Source: Algoriphagus pacificus
Lineage (GTDB): Bacteria > Bacteroidota > Bacteroidia > Cytophagales > Cyclobacteriaceae
Length of the DNA stretch: 64,000 nt
Direction: 5' to 3'
NCBI RefSeq assembly: GCF_017254845.1
Contig: NZ_JAFKCU010000004.1
Coordinates: 186,001-250,000, forward strand
Position 1 is the stretch's first letter, and the number at the start of each line of letters is the position of its first letter. Of the stretch, positions 26,290 to 34,248 are shown in pieces. Both the position numbers and the translations under genes were made by a program. A model generated the notes under the pieces. The model had not been told where the DNA came from. It was given only the letters and a program-made list of their open reading frames with translations, and did not search any database.

Positions 26290-27006
26290 ATGGATACCTA
26301 TTTACATTATGTGCATGCTGAGTTAGGGTCTTGGTTGATTCAAATGAAGAAAAAGCCAAGTCTTTTTGGGAAAATAACTCACGGAGTTCAGGGGAAGATA
26401 AATAGTTGGATTCCTGAAAAAGTACATAGAGCCATCACGGTGGCGATTGAAAATATGGTGAAAGCTGTTATCACAGGTTCATCCTGGATTCGCCCTAAGC
26501 CAAAAAAAGATCTTGATTTAAAAGAACGGGAAACCAAGATCAGAAAGAGAATCAAGTGGTATAGAAATACAGCTTCTGTAGAAGGTGCTGTAACAGGAGC
26601 TGGAGGTATTCTGTTGGGATTTGCCGATTTCCCTGCTTTTTTAACTATTAAGATGAAAATGCTTTTTGATATTGCTGCTCTGTACGGTTTCGATACCAAG
26701 GATTATAAAGAGCGGTTATTCCTTCTTTATGTATTTCAATTATGCTTTTCATCCCAGCAAAGAAGAAATGATTTGGTAGGATTGATTGAAAATTGGGATG
26801 AATTCCAAGAGACTTTACCCGCTGATTTCAGCCAGTTTGATTGGAAAACTTTTCAGCTGGATTACCGGGATTACATCGATTTGGCGAAGCTTGCACAATT
26901 AATCCCTATTGTTGGAGCTGGTGTAGGAGCCATTGCTAATTATAAGCTTACAGAGCAATTAGGGAAAGTGGCTATGAATGCCTTTAGGCTTAGAGTGCTG
27001 AAATAA
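26290..27006 (+). CDS. EcsC family protein
   Basis: 238 aa of the EcsC family, named after B. subtilis EcsC but without defined biochemistry. The recognisable core is NTASVEGAVTGAGGILLGFADFPAFLTIKMKMLFDIAALYGFD (in part about 97-140), with a membrane-embedded or amphipathic helix, and a second hydrophobic GVGAIANYKLTEQLG near the C-terminus. No EcsA/B ABC transporter genes lie beside it. It precedes the tRNA-Gln terminator on the opposite strand. ATG start, no signal peptide. Confidence 0.85.
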   Translation: MDTYLHYVHAELGSWLIQMKKKPSLFGKITHGVQGKINSWIPEKVHRAITVAIENMVKAVITGSSWIRPKPKKDLDLKERETKIRKRIKWYRNTASVEGAVTGAGGILLGFADFPAFLTIKMKMLFDIAALYGFDTKDYKERLFLLYVFQLCFSSQQRRNDLVGLIENWDEFQETLPADFSQFDWKTFQLDYRDYIDLAKLAQLIPIVGAGVGAIANYKLTEQLGKVAMNAFRLRVLK

Positions 27007-27035
27007 AAAAACCTTCCCGATTAGAGGAAGGTTTT
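27005..27035. terminator. Terminator between EcsC gene and tRNA-Gln (mainly for tRNA-Gln)
   Basis: AAACCTTCC (27009-27017) and GGAAGGTTT (27026-27034) form a 9-bp stem. On the minus strand it ends in seven T residues directly after tRNA-Gln. On the plus strand the tail is TTTTGGTT, weaker, but may serve the EcsC gene. Confidence 0.85.
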
Positions 27036-27037
27036 GG

Positions 27038-27110
27038 TTGGTCTACTAGGGCTCGAACCTAGACTCTTCTGAACCAAAATCAGACGTGTTGCCAGTTACA
27101 CCATAGACCA
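27038..27110 (-). tRNA. tRNA-Gln (anticodon TTG)
   Basis: On the minus strand the 73-nt gene starts TGGTCTATGGTGTAACTGG. The acceptor arms TGGTCTA and TAGACCA pair, the discriminator is A, and the anticodon stem-loop CTGATTTTGGTTCAG shows anticodon TTG (Gln). The T arm contains GGTTCGAGCC. CCA is not encoded. A terminator follows and a well-spaced promoter precedes. Confidence 0.96.
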
Positions 27111-27151
27111 GTAATAAAAGATTTCCCTGAGGGGTTTCTTTTAAAGTGTCA

Positions 27152-27183
27152 CAAAGGTAGAATCTCCTTTCTTTTTTTCCAAA
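27152..27183 (-). promoter_or_regulatory. Promoter of tRNA-Gln
   Basis: Minus strand TTTG (27183-27180), a 20-bp gap, and TACCTTTG (27159-27152): both Bacteroidetes boxes exact. The predicted start lies about 36 nt before the tRNA. Confidence 0.7.
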
Positions 27184-27385
27184 CTAGCAAAAAAAGTTTT
27201 TTTCAGAATTAGCTTAATCACCTTTGATTCAGTGAATAAAGTTTATTTTTTCTGTTTTTTGCTCTGAATGCTAGCAGTATATCCATTGAAAATAATTTGA
27301 TTTTGAAATCAGCTTGGAAAACGTTTGAAATTACGATTCTGTTAATTTTCAGATAGATATATTGTTTTATCGAAAAAATATCTAG

Positions 27386-27424
27386 AGTTTTGTTTGAAAA
27401 ATAAAAATATATCGAAACAAAACT
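27386..27424. repeat. 10-bp inverted repeat in the leader of the 81-aa gene
   Basis: AGTTTTGTTT (27386-27395) and AAACAAAACT (27415-27424) are exact inverted arms with a 19-nt spacer, ending 7 bp before the ATG. In RNA they would form a hairpin just before the start codon. The rest of the 27111-27431 gap is AT-rich and shows only the tRNA promoter. Confidence 0.4.
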
Positions 27425-27431
27425 ACTAACA

Positions 27432-27677
27432 ATGCAAATCGAAAAATTAGAAAAAACGCTTCCTGAAGTTATTCAGAAGCTAGAAAAATTAAAGCTTGGA
27501 GATTCACTTGCTGCTGAATTATCTTGGTGCTGGGTGAGTTTTAAAAACGACCAAAATCCAGTAGGAGTAATCGAAAAAAGTGAAAAAGCTATTGCTTTGT
27601 TTAAAGAAGTAAGAGAGAAAAACTCTCGTGCAGTTTCTAAGAAACTGATTGAAGATTTTGAAAAATCTCTGAATTAA
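27432..27677 (+). CDS. Small acidic/helical hypothetical protein, 81 aa
   Basis: 81 aa, predicted all-helical and soluble, beginning MQIEKLEKTLPEVIQKLEKL, with GDSLAAELSWCWVSFKNDQN in the middle and a charged tail. The paired Trp in SWCWVSFKNDQNPVG is the most distinctive part. I do not recognise a family. The gene is flanked by a possible leader hairpin and by a strong shared terminator, so a genuine transcript is likely. Convergent with the rpsF-rpsR-rplI operon. Confidence 0.65.
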   Translation: MQIEKLEKTLPEVIQKLEKLKLGDSLAAELSWCWVSFKNDQNPVGVIEKSEKAIALFKEVREKNSRAVSKKLIEDFEKSLN

Positions 27678-27686
27678 TCAAAAAAG

Positions 27687-27715
27687 AAAAGCTCGCCAAT
27701 TGGCGAGCTTTTTTT
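27687..27715. terminator. Bidirectional terminator, 81-aa gene / rplI
   Basis: Perfect palindrome at 27687-27712 with core GCTCGCCAATTGGCGAGC, flanked by A- and T-runs on both sides. Confidence 0.9.
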
Positions 27716-27734
27716 ATCTAGGTATGTGAGAGGC

Positions 27735-28178
27735 TTATTCGCCTACAACCACAAACTTAACTTCTGTTTTTACTTCTCTGTGTAAATCTACCTCAGCAGC
27801 GAATTCTCCAGCACCATCAACTGGTACATTGATAGAGATTTTTTTTCTGTCGATATCGATTCCATTAGCTGCAAGAGCGTCAGCAATCTGAAGTGTAGTT
27901 ACTTTTCCGAAGATTTTACCTGATTCACCGATTTTTGCTTTGATTTCAAGAGTCAATTGGCTCAATTTCTCTGCAATGTTCTCAGCTTCAGTCTTGATTT
28001 TCTCTGCTTTGTGAGCAGCTTGCTTGATGTTCTCGGCAAGGATTTTCTTGTTTGAACCGGTTGCCAAAACTGCATATCCTTGAGGGATAAGGTAGTTTCT
28101 TCCGTAACCAGGCTTTACTTCAACCAAGTCGTTTTTATAGCCAAGACCTTTGATGTCTGTTTTTAGAATGATTTCCAT
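27735..28178 (-). CDS. rplI: 50S ribosomal protein L9
   Basis: 147 aa, normal L9 length. MEIILKTDIKGLGYKNDLVEVKPGYGRNYLIPQGYA is the diagnostic N-terminal domain (conserved GYGRNYLIP), joined by a long charged helix to the C-terminal domain (KIFGKVTTLQIADALAANGID, DLHREVKTEVKFVV). Binds 23S rRNA near the L1 stalk. Last gene of rpsF-rpsR-rplI, ending at the shared terminator. Confidence 0.97.
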   Translation of the reverse strand: MEIILKTDIKGLGYKNDLVEVKPGYGRNYLIPQGYAVLATGSNKKILAENIKQAAHKAEKIKTEAENIAEKLSQLTLEIKAKIGESGKIFGKVTTLQIADALAANGIDIDRKKISINVPVDGAGEFAAEVDLHREVKTEVKFVVVGE

Positions 28179-28217
28179 TTGTAATGATCTTTTTTGATTG
28201 GACGATACAAGACCGAA

Positions 28218-28469
28218 TTATTTCAAACCATCGGTTACGAATGGCAACAAAGCCAAATGTCTTGCTTTTTTGATGGCATTAGCCACTTTCTTCTGGTACT
28301 TTGCAGAGTTTCCAGTAAGTCTTCTAGGAAGAATTTTACCTTGCTCGTTTACAAATTTCAACAAGAAGTTAGGGTCTTTGTAATCAATGTACTTAATGCC
28401 ATGCTTTTTGAAACGGCAATATTTTTTTCTGATTTCGCCTCTATTGATTGGCTCGTTTACTAGTGTCAT
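28218..28469 (-). CDS. rpsR: 30S ribosomal protein S18
   Basis: 83 aa. S18 pairs with S6 in the small subunit. Signature region: [40 protein letters not shown] and [22 protein letters not shown]. Its start overlaps the rpsF stop by 4 bp, so translation is likely coupled. Other frames in the same stretch are shadows. Confidence 0.97.
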   Translation of the reverse strand: MTLVNEPINRGEIRKKYCRFKKHGIKYIDYKDPNFLLKFVNEQGKILPRRLTGNSAKYQKKVANAIKKARHLALLPFVTDGLK

Positions 28470-28837
28470 TTGGTGGCTTCCTCCTTAGCTTCAACTTTTT
28501 TGTTAAATTCTCCTTTTCTTCTTCTTTCGGCATAAGCAATACCATGCTTCTCCAGAACAGTAGTCAAGAATCTCATTACTTTTTCATCTCTTCTAAATTC
28601 TAGTTCGAATTTGCGGATGATAGTAGGGTCGGCCTTGAACTCAACCAAAACATAAAAACCTGTAGTCTTCTTGTCAATGGTATAAGCCATTTTCTTTAGA
28701 CCCCAGTTTTCCACATTAATAACATCTGCTCCCTCTTCTTTTAACAAGTTCACAAACTTGTCTACGGTATCCTTCATCTGAACATCAGACAAAACGGGAG
28801 TTAAAATGAATACCGTCTCGTAATTTCTTTGGAACAT
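28466..28837 (-). CDS. rpsF: 30S ribosomal protein S6
   Basis: 123 aa. The N-terminus [21 protein letters not shown], the centre [21 protein letters not shown] and the strand [20 protein letters not shown] are typical of S6. The C-terminus is Lys/Glu-rich ([19 protein letters not shown]). In E. coli this order (rpsF-priB-rpsR-rplI) is autoregulated by S6:S18; priB is missing here, as usual outside Proteobacteria. First gene of the operon; a matched promoter lies 38 bp upstream. Confidence 0.97.
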   Translation of the reverse strand: MFQRNYETVFILTPVLSDVQMKDTVDKFVNLLKEEGADVINVENWGLKKMAYTIDKKTTGFYVLVEFKADPTIIRKFELEFRRDEKVMRFLTTVLEKHGIAYAERRRKGEFNKKVEAKEEATK

Positions 28838-28874
28838 TTTTAAATGTGTTTAAGGAATTTGAATAAACAGACCG

Positions 28875-28906
28875 CAAAAGTAGGAGAAATAAGGCTCTAT
28901 TCCAAA
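28875..28906 (-). promoter_or_regulatory. Promoter of rpsF-rpsR-rplI
   Basis: Minus strand TTTG (28906-28903), a 20-bp gap and TACTTTTG (28882-28875). Both boxes are exact matches to the Bacteroidetes consensus and the position fits the rpsF start. Confidence 0.7.
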
Positions 28907-28938
28907 TAGATATCCAAATCTTATTTGGTTTATTTCAT

Positions 28939-28961
28939 AAAAAAACCTCCCGAAGGAGGCT
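28939..28961 (-). terminator. Terminator of the coiled-coil membrane protein gene
   Basis: On the minus strand GCCTCC-TTCG-GGAGG with a stable TTCG loop is followed by TTTTTTT. It begins within 10 bp of the stop codon at 28966. Confidence 0.88.
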
Positions 28962-28965
28962 TGAT

Positions 28966-29895
28966 TTATTTTACTGTAAAGGTCTTGGACCCGACTTGAT
29001 AATTGTCTACGAAAATTCGGACTTCATGATCTCCTGAGACATAATCAGAACCTTTCTCATAATAAAAAGTCAACTCCTGTTCTGTATTGTCAAATATGAT
29101 GTCCTGCTTGACAGTGTAAAATTCTTCCACTCCATCCATCATGAATGTTCCAGAACCCTTTGCCACATCAAATATTGGTTGTGTATTCGGTGCCAAAATC
29201 TGAACATAAACATTTCTTGGTCCTTTTTCAGCCACTTTATTGTCAGCAAGATTGAAACTTACTTTGATTCTTTCTATTTGACGATTTCTAAAGTCTTTGG
29301 TAGTCTCAACTCGTTCTTTGCCTCTTGAGTTAACTGCAGCAATATTGATGTTTTCAGCTTTCAGCATCGCAGCAATATTGACTTTGGCCTGAAGATCTTC
29401 TTTTTGAATGTTTAACTGAGCGACTTCTTCTTCAATCTCTGCCTGAGTAGATTTGAGATCTTGATTTTCTGCAAAGAGCTGTTGATTCATCGCACGTAAT
29501 TCAAGTATTTCTTGATCTTTCTCCTCGATCAGGCCACTATAGCTTCTGATTTTTTCATTCAACGCTGCGATTTCATTGGCACTACGTTGACGGGAAGTAT
29601 TTCTCTCAGCAATAAGTTGATCTCTCACTTCTTCAAGCGCCTTTACATTTCCTCCTAATTTCTCGATTTCTTGAATCCTTAAATCCAATTGGAATCTCAT
29701 TGAATCCAATCGTTTATTCAATTCGTTGTTTTCAGTAGATAGAAGTAAAATCTCTTCTGTCTTTTTACTTCTGTCTACATAATCTGTGTAAAGCTTGATA
29801 CCGCTGATAATTACCAGGAGGACAAGAACAATGATGATAATATTTTTACCTTGATCCTTCTTTTCCTTAGATTCTGATTCGAAGTTTGTGCTCAT
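28966..29895 (-). CDS. Membrane-anchored coiled-coil protein, function unknown
   Basis: 309 aa. A short charged N-terminus is followed by one transmembrane helix (NIIIIVLVLLVIISGIKLY, about 18-36). A long coiled coil follows (about 45-175: heptads such as ILLLSTENNELNKRLDSM, ELRAMNQQLFAENQDLKS and EEVAQLNIQKEDLQAK). The C-terminal domain (about 190-309) is beta-rich (RNVYVQILAPNTQPIFDVA, DHEVRIFVDNYQVGSKTFTV) and likely periplasmic. The layout suggests a periplasmic scaffold; I know no family name. Divergent from a methyltransferase gene 24 bp away, with a terminator after its stop. Confidence 0.75.
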   Translation of the reverse strand: MSTNFESESKEKKDQGKNIIIIVLVLLVIISGIKLYTDYVDRSKKTEEILLLSTENNELNKRLDSMRFQLDLRIQEIEKLGGNVKALEEVRDQLIAERNTSRQRSANEIAALNEKIRSYSGLIEEKDQEILELRAMNQQLFAENQDLKSTQAEIEEEVAQLNIQKEDLQAKVNIAAMLKAENINIAAVNSRGKERVETTKDFRNRQIERIKVSFNLADNKVAEKGPRNVYVQILAPNTQPIFDVAKGSGTFMMDGVEEFYTVKQDIIFDNTEQELTFYYEKGSDYVSGDHEVRIFVDNYQVGSKTFTVK

Positions 29896-29919
29896 GACAA
29901 TTTTAAATAGGGCTTATTT

Positions 29920-30510
29920 ATGGCTGATTTAGACGAAAACTATTGGTCCGAACGTTATAGAAATGCTTCAACTGGCTGGGATATTGGTTTTCCTTCTCCC
30001 CCTATTGTGCAATATTTAGACCAAATTGAAAATAAAGAGGTCGAAATTCTCATTCCAGGTGCTGGCAATTCCTATGAAGCGTCCTATGCTTTTAAAAAGG
30101 GCTTTTCCAATGTGAATATTTTGGATTTGTCCCGAGAGCCATTGAATAATTTCAAGAGGGCAAATCCAGAATTCCCCGATTCTCAGTTACATCATGAGGA
30201 TTTTTTCCTCCATATGCATCAATATGACCTAATCTTAGAACAAACATTTTTTTGTGCGATTGATCCCCGTTTAAGAGAAAAGTATGTGACTAAAGTGCAT
30301 GAACTTTTAAAGCCAGGAGGAAAATTAGTGGGAGTTTTATTCAATCGTCATTTCGAGTTACAGGGTCCTCCTTTTGGAGGAGATAAGGAAGAATATCAAT
30401 TGCTTTTTTCTAAAAAATTCAAAGTGGAATGCCTTGAAACCTGCTATAATTCGATTCCTCAAAGGCAGAATTCTGAGGTATTTATCATTATGAAAAAATC
30501 AAATGCTTAG
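29920..30510 (+). CDS. Thiopurine S-methyltransferase-like SAM methyltransferase
   Basis: 196 aa, class I SAM-dependent methyltransferase of the TPMT-like group. N-terminus ENYWSERYRNASTGWDIGFPSP is characteristic, and the SAM site is EILIPGAGNSYEASYAFKKG. Later conserved parts are DLILEQTFFCAIDPRLREKY and LKPGGKLVGVLFNRHF. Bacterial relatives methylate selenium, tellurium or thiol compounds; the substrate here is unknown. Its 3' end overlaps the convergent methyltransferase gene by 12 bp. Confidence 0.88.
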   Translation: MADLDENYWSERYRNASTGWDIGFPSPPIVQYLDQIENKEVEILIPGAGNSYEASYAFKKGFSNVNILDLSREPLNNFKRANPEFPDSQLHHEDFFLHMHQYDLILEQTFFCAIDPRLREKYVTKVHELLKPGGKLVGVLFNRHFELQGPPFGGDKEEYQLLFSKKFKVECLETCYNSIPQRQNSEVFIIMKKSNA

Positions 30511-31302
30511 CACATAATCTGTTTTTCCTCCAGGTGCTTCAAAAAATAAGATTCCGCATTCGTAGAAGTCCAAACTCAATTTAACCTTAGGGTTCGCCTT
30601 GATTTCCTTCCACGCTTTCGCCATTTCTTTTGACCAATAAATATCTCCTATGGCGACGATTGATTGGGGTGAAATTTTCTCCAAAAGTAAATGAAAAGAA
30701 GTCATTGTGCCTTCATAGGTATGATTGGCATCGACTAATGCAAAATCCACTTGAGGCAAACCCTTTAAAATTTCGGGAAGACTTTGTTGGATTTCTCCTA
30801 AAATAAATTCGATATTTTTTGTGTCAGCATTTCTTTTAGCCACGTCCTGTATTTCTTTTGAACCCTCGAAAGTAAATACTTTTCCATGGGTGACTTCTGC
30901 GAGATACCTGCTACTGATACCCATGCAAGTGCCTAGTTCAATGACATGCTTTGCTTTAGTCAGGCTACAGAAATATTGATACAGTTTTGCAAACTTGGGT
31001 GAGCTCGTACTGTATTTGGTGATTAATGCGACTTTTCTCTTGAATGTATTAACCTTTTTAGATCCAGCTCCTAAATCCAATACCTCTATAACTTCATCAG
31101 AATCTAGTAGAGATCTCCTAAAAGATTCAATCTCATTATTTCCCTTATTTTCCTCTTTTAAAAAGGATACCAGATTAGAATAAATGGAATAAACAAAAGG
31201 GGATTGAAGAGAATGTCCATCCTCTTTTTTCAGCCAATGATTAAGGTATGCAAAAAGCGGAAAAAGCTTATTCGGCAAATTAATTGTGGAAAATATTGGC
31301 AA
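30499..31302 (-). CDS. Class I SAM-dependent O-methyltransferase-like protein
   Basis: 267 aa. The SAM-binding region reads HVIELGTCMGISSRYLAEVT, followed by KVFTFEGSKEIQDVAKRNAD and VDFALVDANHTYEGTM, a layout close to family-3 O-methyltransferases and capsule-type class I enzymes. The N-terminus has a conserved PLFAYLNHWLKKEDGHSLQSPFV part (in segments) that is typical of a Bacteroidetes subgroup. Starts 23 bp inside the 3' end of apaG, so both are probably one transcript. Substrate unknown. Confidence 0.82.
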   Translation of the reverse strand: MPIFSTINLPNKLFPLFAYLNHWLKKEDGHSLQSPFVYSIYSNLVSFLKEENKGNNEIESFRRSLLDSDEVIEVLDLGAGSKKVNTFKRKVALITKYSTSSPKFAKLYQYFCSLTKAKHVIELGTCMGISSRYLAEVTHGKVFTFEGSKEIQDVAKRNADTKNIEFILGEIQQSLPEILKGLPQVDFALVDANHTYEGTMTSFHLLLEKISPQSIVAIGDIYWSKEMAKAWKEIKANPKVKLSLDFYECGILFFEAPGGKTDYVLSI

Positions 31303-31666
31303 TCATTTGGAATTCGGGAACTACCACTTCAATGCTTTTCCCATCGAAAAGTTTTTCCATGTAGTATATTCCTTTCATTTTCCCGAGGCCTGATTTTAGA
31401 TTGCAGCCAGAGACATAGCTGTGAGACTCGCCGGTTTCCAAAATAGGTTGTTGTCCTACTACGCCGTCACCTTCTACGATTTTGGGTGATTCTGCCGCAT
31501 CAAAAATCTCCCATTTTCTTTTTAAGAGTTGGACAGTGTAGGGGCTTTTATTTTGAATAGTTACTTTGTATGTAAATACATAATGGTGCTGATGAGGACT
31601 TGAAAATTCAGCCTGATAAGTAACTTCAACACTTACTTGAATTCCTTCTGTTACAGCAGTTACCAT
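31280..31666 (-). CDS. apaG: ApaG family protein
   Basis: 128 aa, the standard size of the ApaG fold (immunoglobulin/fibronectin III-like). Key parts: GIQVSVEVTYQAEFSSPHQH, HYVFTYKVTIQNKSPYTVQL, LLKRKWEIFDA, VVGQQPILETGESHSYVSGC and KGIYYMEKLFDG. ApaG was linked to cobalt resistance and Mg2+ efflux in Salmonella, but its molecular role is unsettled. Divergent from ung (64-bp gap) and overlapping the following methyltransferase. Confidence 0.95.
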   Translation of the reverse strand: MVTAVTEGIQVSVEVTYQAEFSSPHQHHYVFTYKVTIQNKSPYTVQLLKRKWEIFDAAESPKIVEGDGVVGQQPILETGESHSYVSGCNLKSGLGKMKGIYYMEKLFDGKSIEVVVPEFQMIANIFHN

Positions 31667-31730
31667 TTGAGTAGGGATTAAAAAGAATGTAAATATACAA
31701 TTGTGAATTTGAAAATCAATATTTTAAACT

Positions 31731-32393
31731 ATGGATGTAAAAATTGAACCTAGTTGGAAAGAAGTTTTAGCATCAGCTTTTGAAGACGAAACTTTCACAA
31801 ATTTGGTTTCATTCCTAAAAGACGAATATCATAAAGAAAAGATTTATCCTCCAGGAAAGGAAATATTTAACGCATTTTGGCACTGCCCAATAGATCAGGT
31901 GAAAGTTGTCATCTTAGGACAGGATCCTTATCATGGACCAGGCCAAGCACATGGCTTATCTTTTTCAGTAAAACCCGGAATCCGATTCCCTCCAAGTTTG
32001 CTCAATATTTTTAAGGAAATCAAATCGGATCTTGGAATAGACCTGCCACCTAACGGAGATTTGACCCGATGGGCTGATCAAGGTGTGTTTTTGTTAAATG
32101 CAACTTTAACTGTCAGAGCTGAGCAGGCAGGTTCTCATCAAAAAAGAGGTTGGGAGGAATTTACCGACAAGGTTATTCAATTGATAAGCGAAAAGAGAGA
32201 AAATGTAGTTTTTCTGCTGTGGGGATCGTATGCACAAAAGAAATCCGAATTAATCGATACTTCTAAACATTTGATTCTAAAAGCACCTCACCCAAGCCCT
32301 TTATCTGCTCACCGAGGGTTTCTCGGATGTGGTCATTTTTCGAAAACAAATTCTTATTTGGAGTCGAAAGGATTAAAACCAATAGCATGGTAA
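31731..32393 (+). CDS. ung: Uracil-DNA glycosylase
   Basis: 220 aa, family 1 UDG that removes uracil from DNA. The catalytic motif [18 protein letters not shown] starts at about residue 63 (general base Asp 65). The DNA-intercalation motif [18 protein letters not shown] lies near the C-terminus, and the uracil-recognition region LLNATLTVR is present. The stop is 2 bp before a terminator shared with convergent lepB. Confidence 0.98.
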   Translation: MDVKIEPSWKEVLASAFEDETFTNLVSFLKDEYHKEKIYPPGKEIFNAFWHCPIDQVKVVILGQDPYHGPGQAHGLSFSVKPGIRFPPSLLNIFKEIKSDLGIDLPPNGDLTRWADQGVFLLNATLTVRAEQAGSHQKRGWEEFTDKVIQLISEKRENVVFLLWGSYAQKKSELIDTSKHLILKAPHPSPLSAHRGFLGCGHFSKTNSYLESKGLKPIAW

Positions 32394-32394
32394 T

Positions 32395-32429
32395 AAAAAA
32401 TCCGGCAATGTGAGTTGCCGGATTTTTTT
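32395..32429. terminator. Bidirectional terminator, ung / lepB operon
   Basis: Stem AAAAAATCCGGCAA (32395-32408) with TTGCCGGATTTTTT (32415-32428), loop TGTGAG. Ends both convergent transcripts. Confidence 0.92.
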
Positions 32430-32430
32430 A

Positions 32431-33507
32431 TTATTCGATTCCTTTAAAGAATCGGCTCCATCTAATTTTATTAAACATGGATTCGTATTTATCTAAGGAA
32501 AGCCATAAGAACCAAGCCTTTCCTACGATATGATCCTCTGGCACAAATCCCCAGAATCTGGAATCCAAAGAGTCATGTCGGTTGTCTCCCATCATGAAAT
32601 AGTAATCCTGCTTGAAAGTATAGCTATCAACTTTTTGACCATCGATTACCATAGATCCATCTTGCATGGCTACAGATTCATGGCCCTCGTATTTTTGAAT
32701 AGTAAAGAAATACTTTTGTAGGTTTTCTGCTGTCAACTGGATGGATTCTCCTTTAGAAGGAACTTTCAATGGTCCAAAATTATCAGCATTCCACTTAAAG
32801 TCTGTATTTTCTGGGAAAATTCTAGGATCTCTAAAATTTGATTTTTCAACTCTTTTTGTAACTGAAGTGATTACTGGAGAAGATTCTAATCTTGAAATGA
32901 CTTCATTAGTTGCAAATACCATATAGCCTGATCCATCTGAAAATGCAAGATAACTATCTGGATTTACACCATATTCCATAAAGAAATCCGGATTCAAAGG
33001 TCTATTGGAAATCACATCATAAGAAAACTGCATTTCTTCAGGCTTCATTGCCATTTCACCATTAACATAAAGATCGGAATTTTTAATTTCGATCACGTCT
33101 CCAGGGATACCTACGGCCCTTTTGATATAGTTGGTTTTCAAGTCAGGTGGATATTGAAATTCTGTAGGGTAATTAAAAACTACTACATCATATCTTTCCA
33201 CATCCGAAAATCCTGGAAGTCTATAATATGGCAATTGAATTGCATCGCTATAGGAAGGAATATTTGTTCCCCAGATTTTTTGATGGGTCAAAGGTACTTG
33301 TAAAGGCGTTTTTGGAATTCTGGTCCCGTAGTGCATTTTACTTACGAAAAGGAAATCTCCGACTAAAAGAGATTTCTCCATGGAAGCAGTAGGGATCGTA
33401 AATGGTTCTAATAATAACCATCTGATCAAACTCGCCGCTACGACTGCGAAAACCAAAGCATCTACCCATTCACGGGTTGGGGACTTTTTCTTTTTGGATT
33501 GGCTCAT
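32431..33507 (-). CDS. lepB: Signal peptidase I
   Basis: 358 aa from ATG 33507 (MSQSKKKKSPTREWVDAL); the longer frame would overlap dapB and has no membrane logic. One N-terminal helix (ALVFAVVAASLIRWLLLEPF) anchors it, then the catalytic Ser motif TIPTASMEKSLLVGDFLFVS and the Lys motif YIKRAVGIPGDVIEI. Box E MMGDNRHDSLDSRFWGFVP is near the C-terminus. It is longer than E. coli-type enzymes because of a middle insertion (about 160-270), a form common in Bacteroidetes. Last gene of parA-parB-DUF5683-dapB-lepB. Confidence 0.95.
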   Translation of the reverse strand: MSQSKKKKSPTREWVDALVFAVVAASLIRWLLLEPFTIPTASMEKSLLVGDFLFVSKMHYGTRIPKTPLQVPLTHQKIWGTNIPSYSDAIQLPYYRLPGFSDVERYDVVVFNYPTEFQYPPDLKTNYIKRAVGIPGDVIEIKNSDLYVNGEMAMKPEEMQFSYDVISNRPLNPDFFMEYGVNPDSYLAFSDGSGYMVFATNEVISRLESSPVITSVTKRVEKSNFRDPRIFPENTDFKWNADNFGPLKVPSKGESIQLTAENLQKYFFTIQKYEGHESVAMQDGSMVIDGQKVDSYTFKQDYYFMMGDNRHDSLDSRFWGFVPEDHIVGKAWFLWLSLDKYESMFNKIRWSRFFKGIE

Positions 33508-33523
33508 TTCAAATTTAATAATT

Positions 33524-34246
33524 TCAGAAAGATAGAAAATCATCCATGGAAAGCACACCTTTCTTTGATGGGATCCATTCTGCTACAAGCACAGCACCTA
33601 GGGCAAAACCCTGTCTGCTATGAGCAGTATGGCTAATTTCAATATCGTCTATCTCTGATTTGTACCGAATAATATGTGTTCCCGGAGCGGGATCAATTCT
33701 TTTTGAGGTAATTTCTACTGAATTTTCCTGAGAATTGGTTTCTCCAGCAAGATTCCAAGAATCTTTTTCACTTAGGTTTTTAATAATTCCTTCTGCCAGA
33801 GTGATAGCTGTTCCTGATGGAGCGTCTTTTTTAGCAGTATGATGAATCTCCTCAATGGATACTTCGTAGCCTTTTGTTTCATTCATCAGCTTGGAAAGCA
33901 ATTCATTCACTTTGAAAAAGATATTGACTCCCACACTGAAATTAGAAGCATAAAAGAAACTGCCTTCTTTTTCCAGAGTCAAAGCCTCAACTTCTTTCTT
34001 TTTGTCCAACCAACCTGTGGTTCCCACGACAATAGGCACACCATGATTAATTGCCCAAGAAATGTTTTCAAAAGCAGCCTCTGGTTGGCTGAATTCAATG
34101 GCAACATCAATCTGGGAAGGATCCAATAAATCTAGATCAGATTTGTTCTCAATGTTGATTTTGCCGGCAATGGAATGCCCACGGGATTCGGCTATTTCAC
34201 CGATGATTTTTCCCATTTTTCCATAACCAAGTAATAATATATTCAT
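33524..34246 (-). CDS. dapB: 4-hydroxy-tetrahydrodipicolinate reductase
   Basis: 240 aa. Reduces the dihydrodipicolinate intermediate in lysine/meso-diaminopimelate synthesis. MNILLLGYGKMGKIIGEIAE is the nucleotide-binding N-terminus, VPIVVGTTGW a conserved loop, EIHHTAKKDAPSGTAITLAEG the substrate-binding and catalytic His/Lys region, and IEISHTAHSRQGFALGAVLVA the C-terminal part. It is 16 bp before lepB and 2 bp after the DUF5683 gene, all minus strand. Confidence 0.97.
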   Translation of the reverse strand: MNILLLGYGKMGKIIGEIAESRGHSIAGKINIENKSDLDLLDPSQIDVAIEFSQPEAAFENISWAINHGVPIVVGTTGWLDKKKEVEALTLEKEGSFFYASNFSVGVNIFFKVNELLSKLMNETKGYEVSIEEIHHTAKKDAPSGTAITLAEGIIKNLSEKDSWNLAGETNSQENSVEITSKRIDPAPGTHIIRYKSEIDDIEISHTAHSRQGFALGAVLVAEWIPSKKGVLSMDDFLSF

Positions 34247-34248
34247 TT

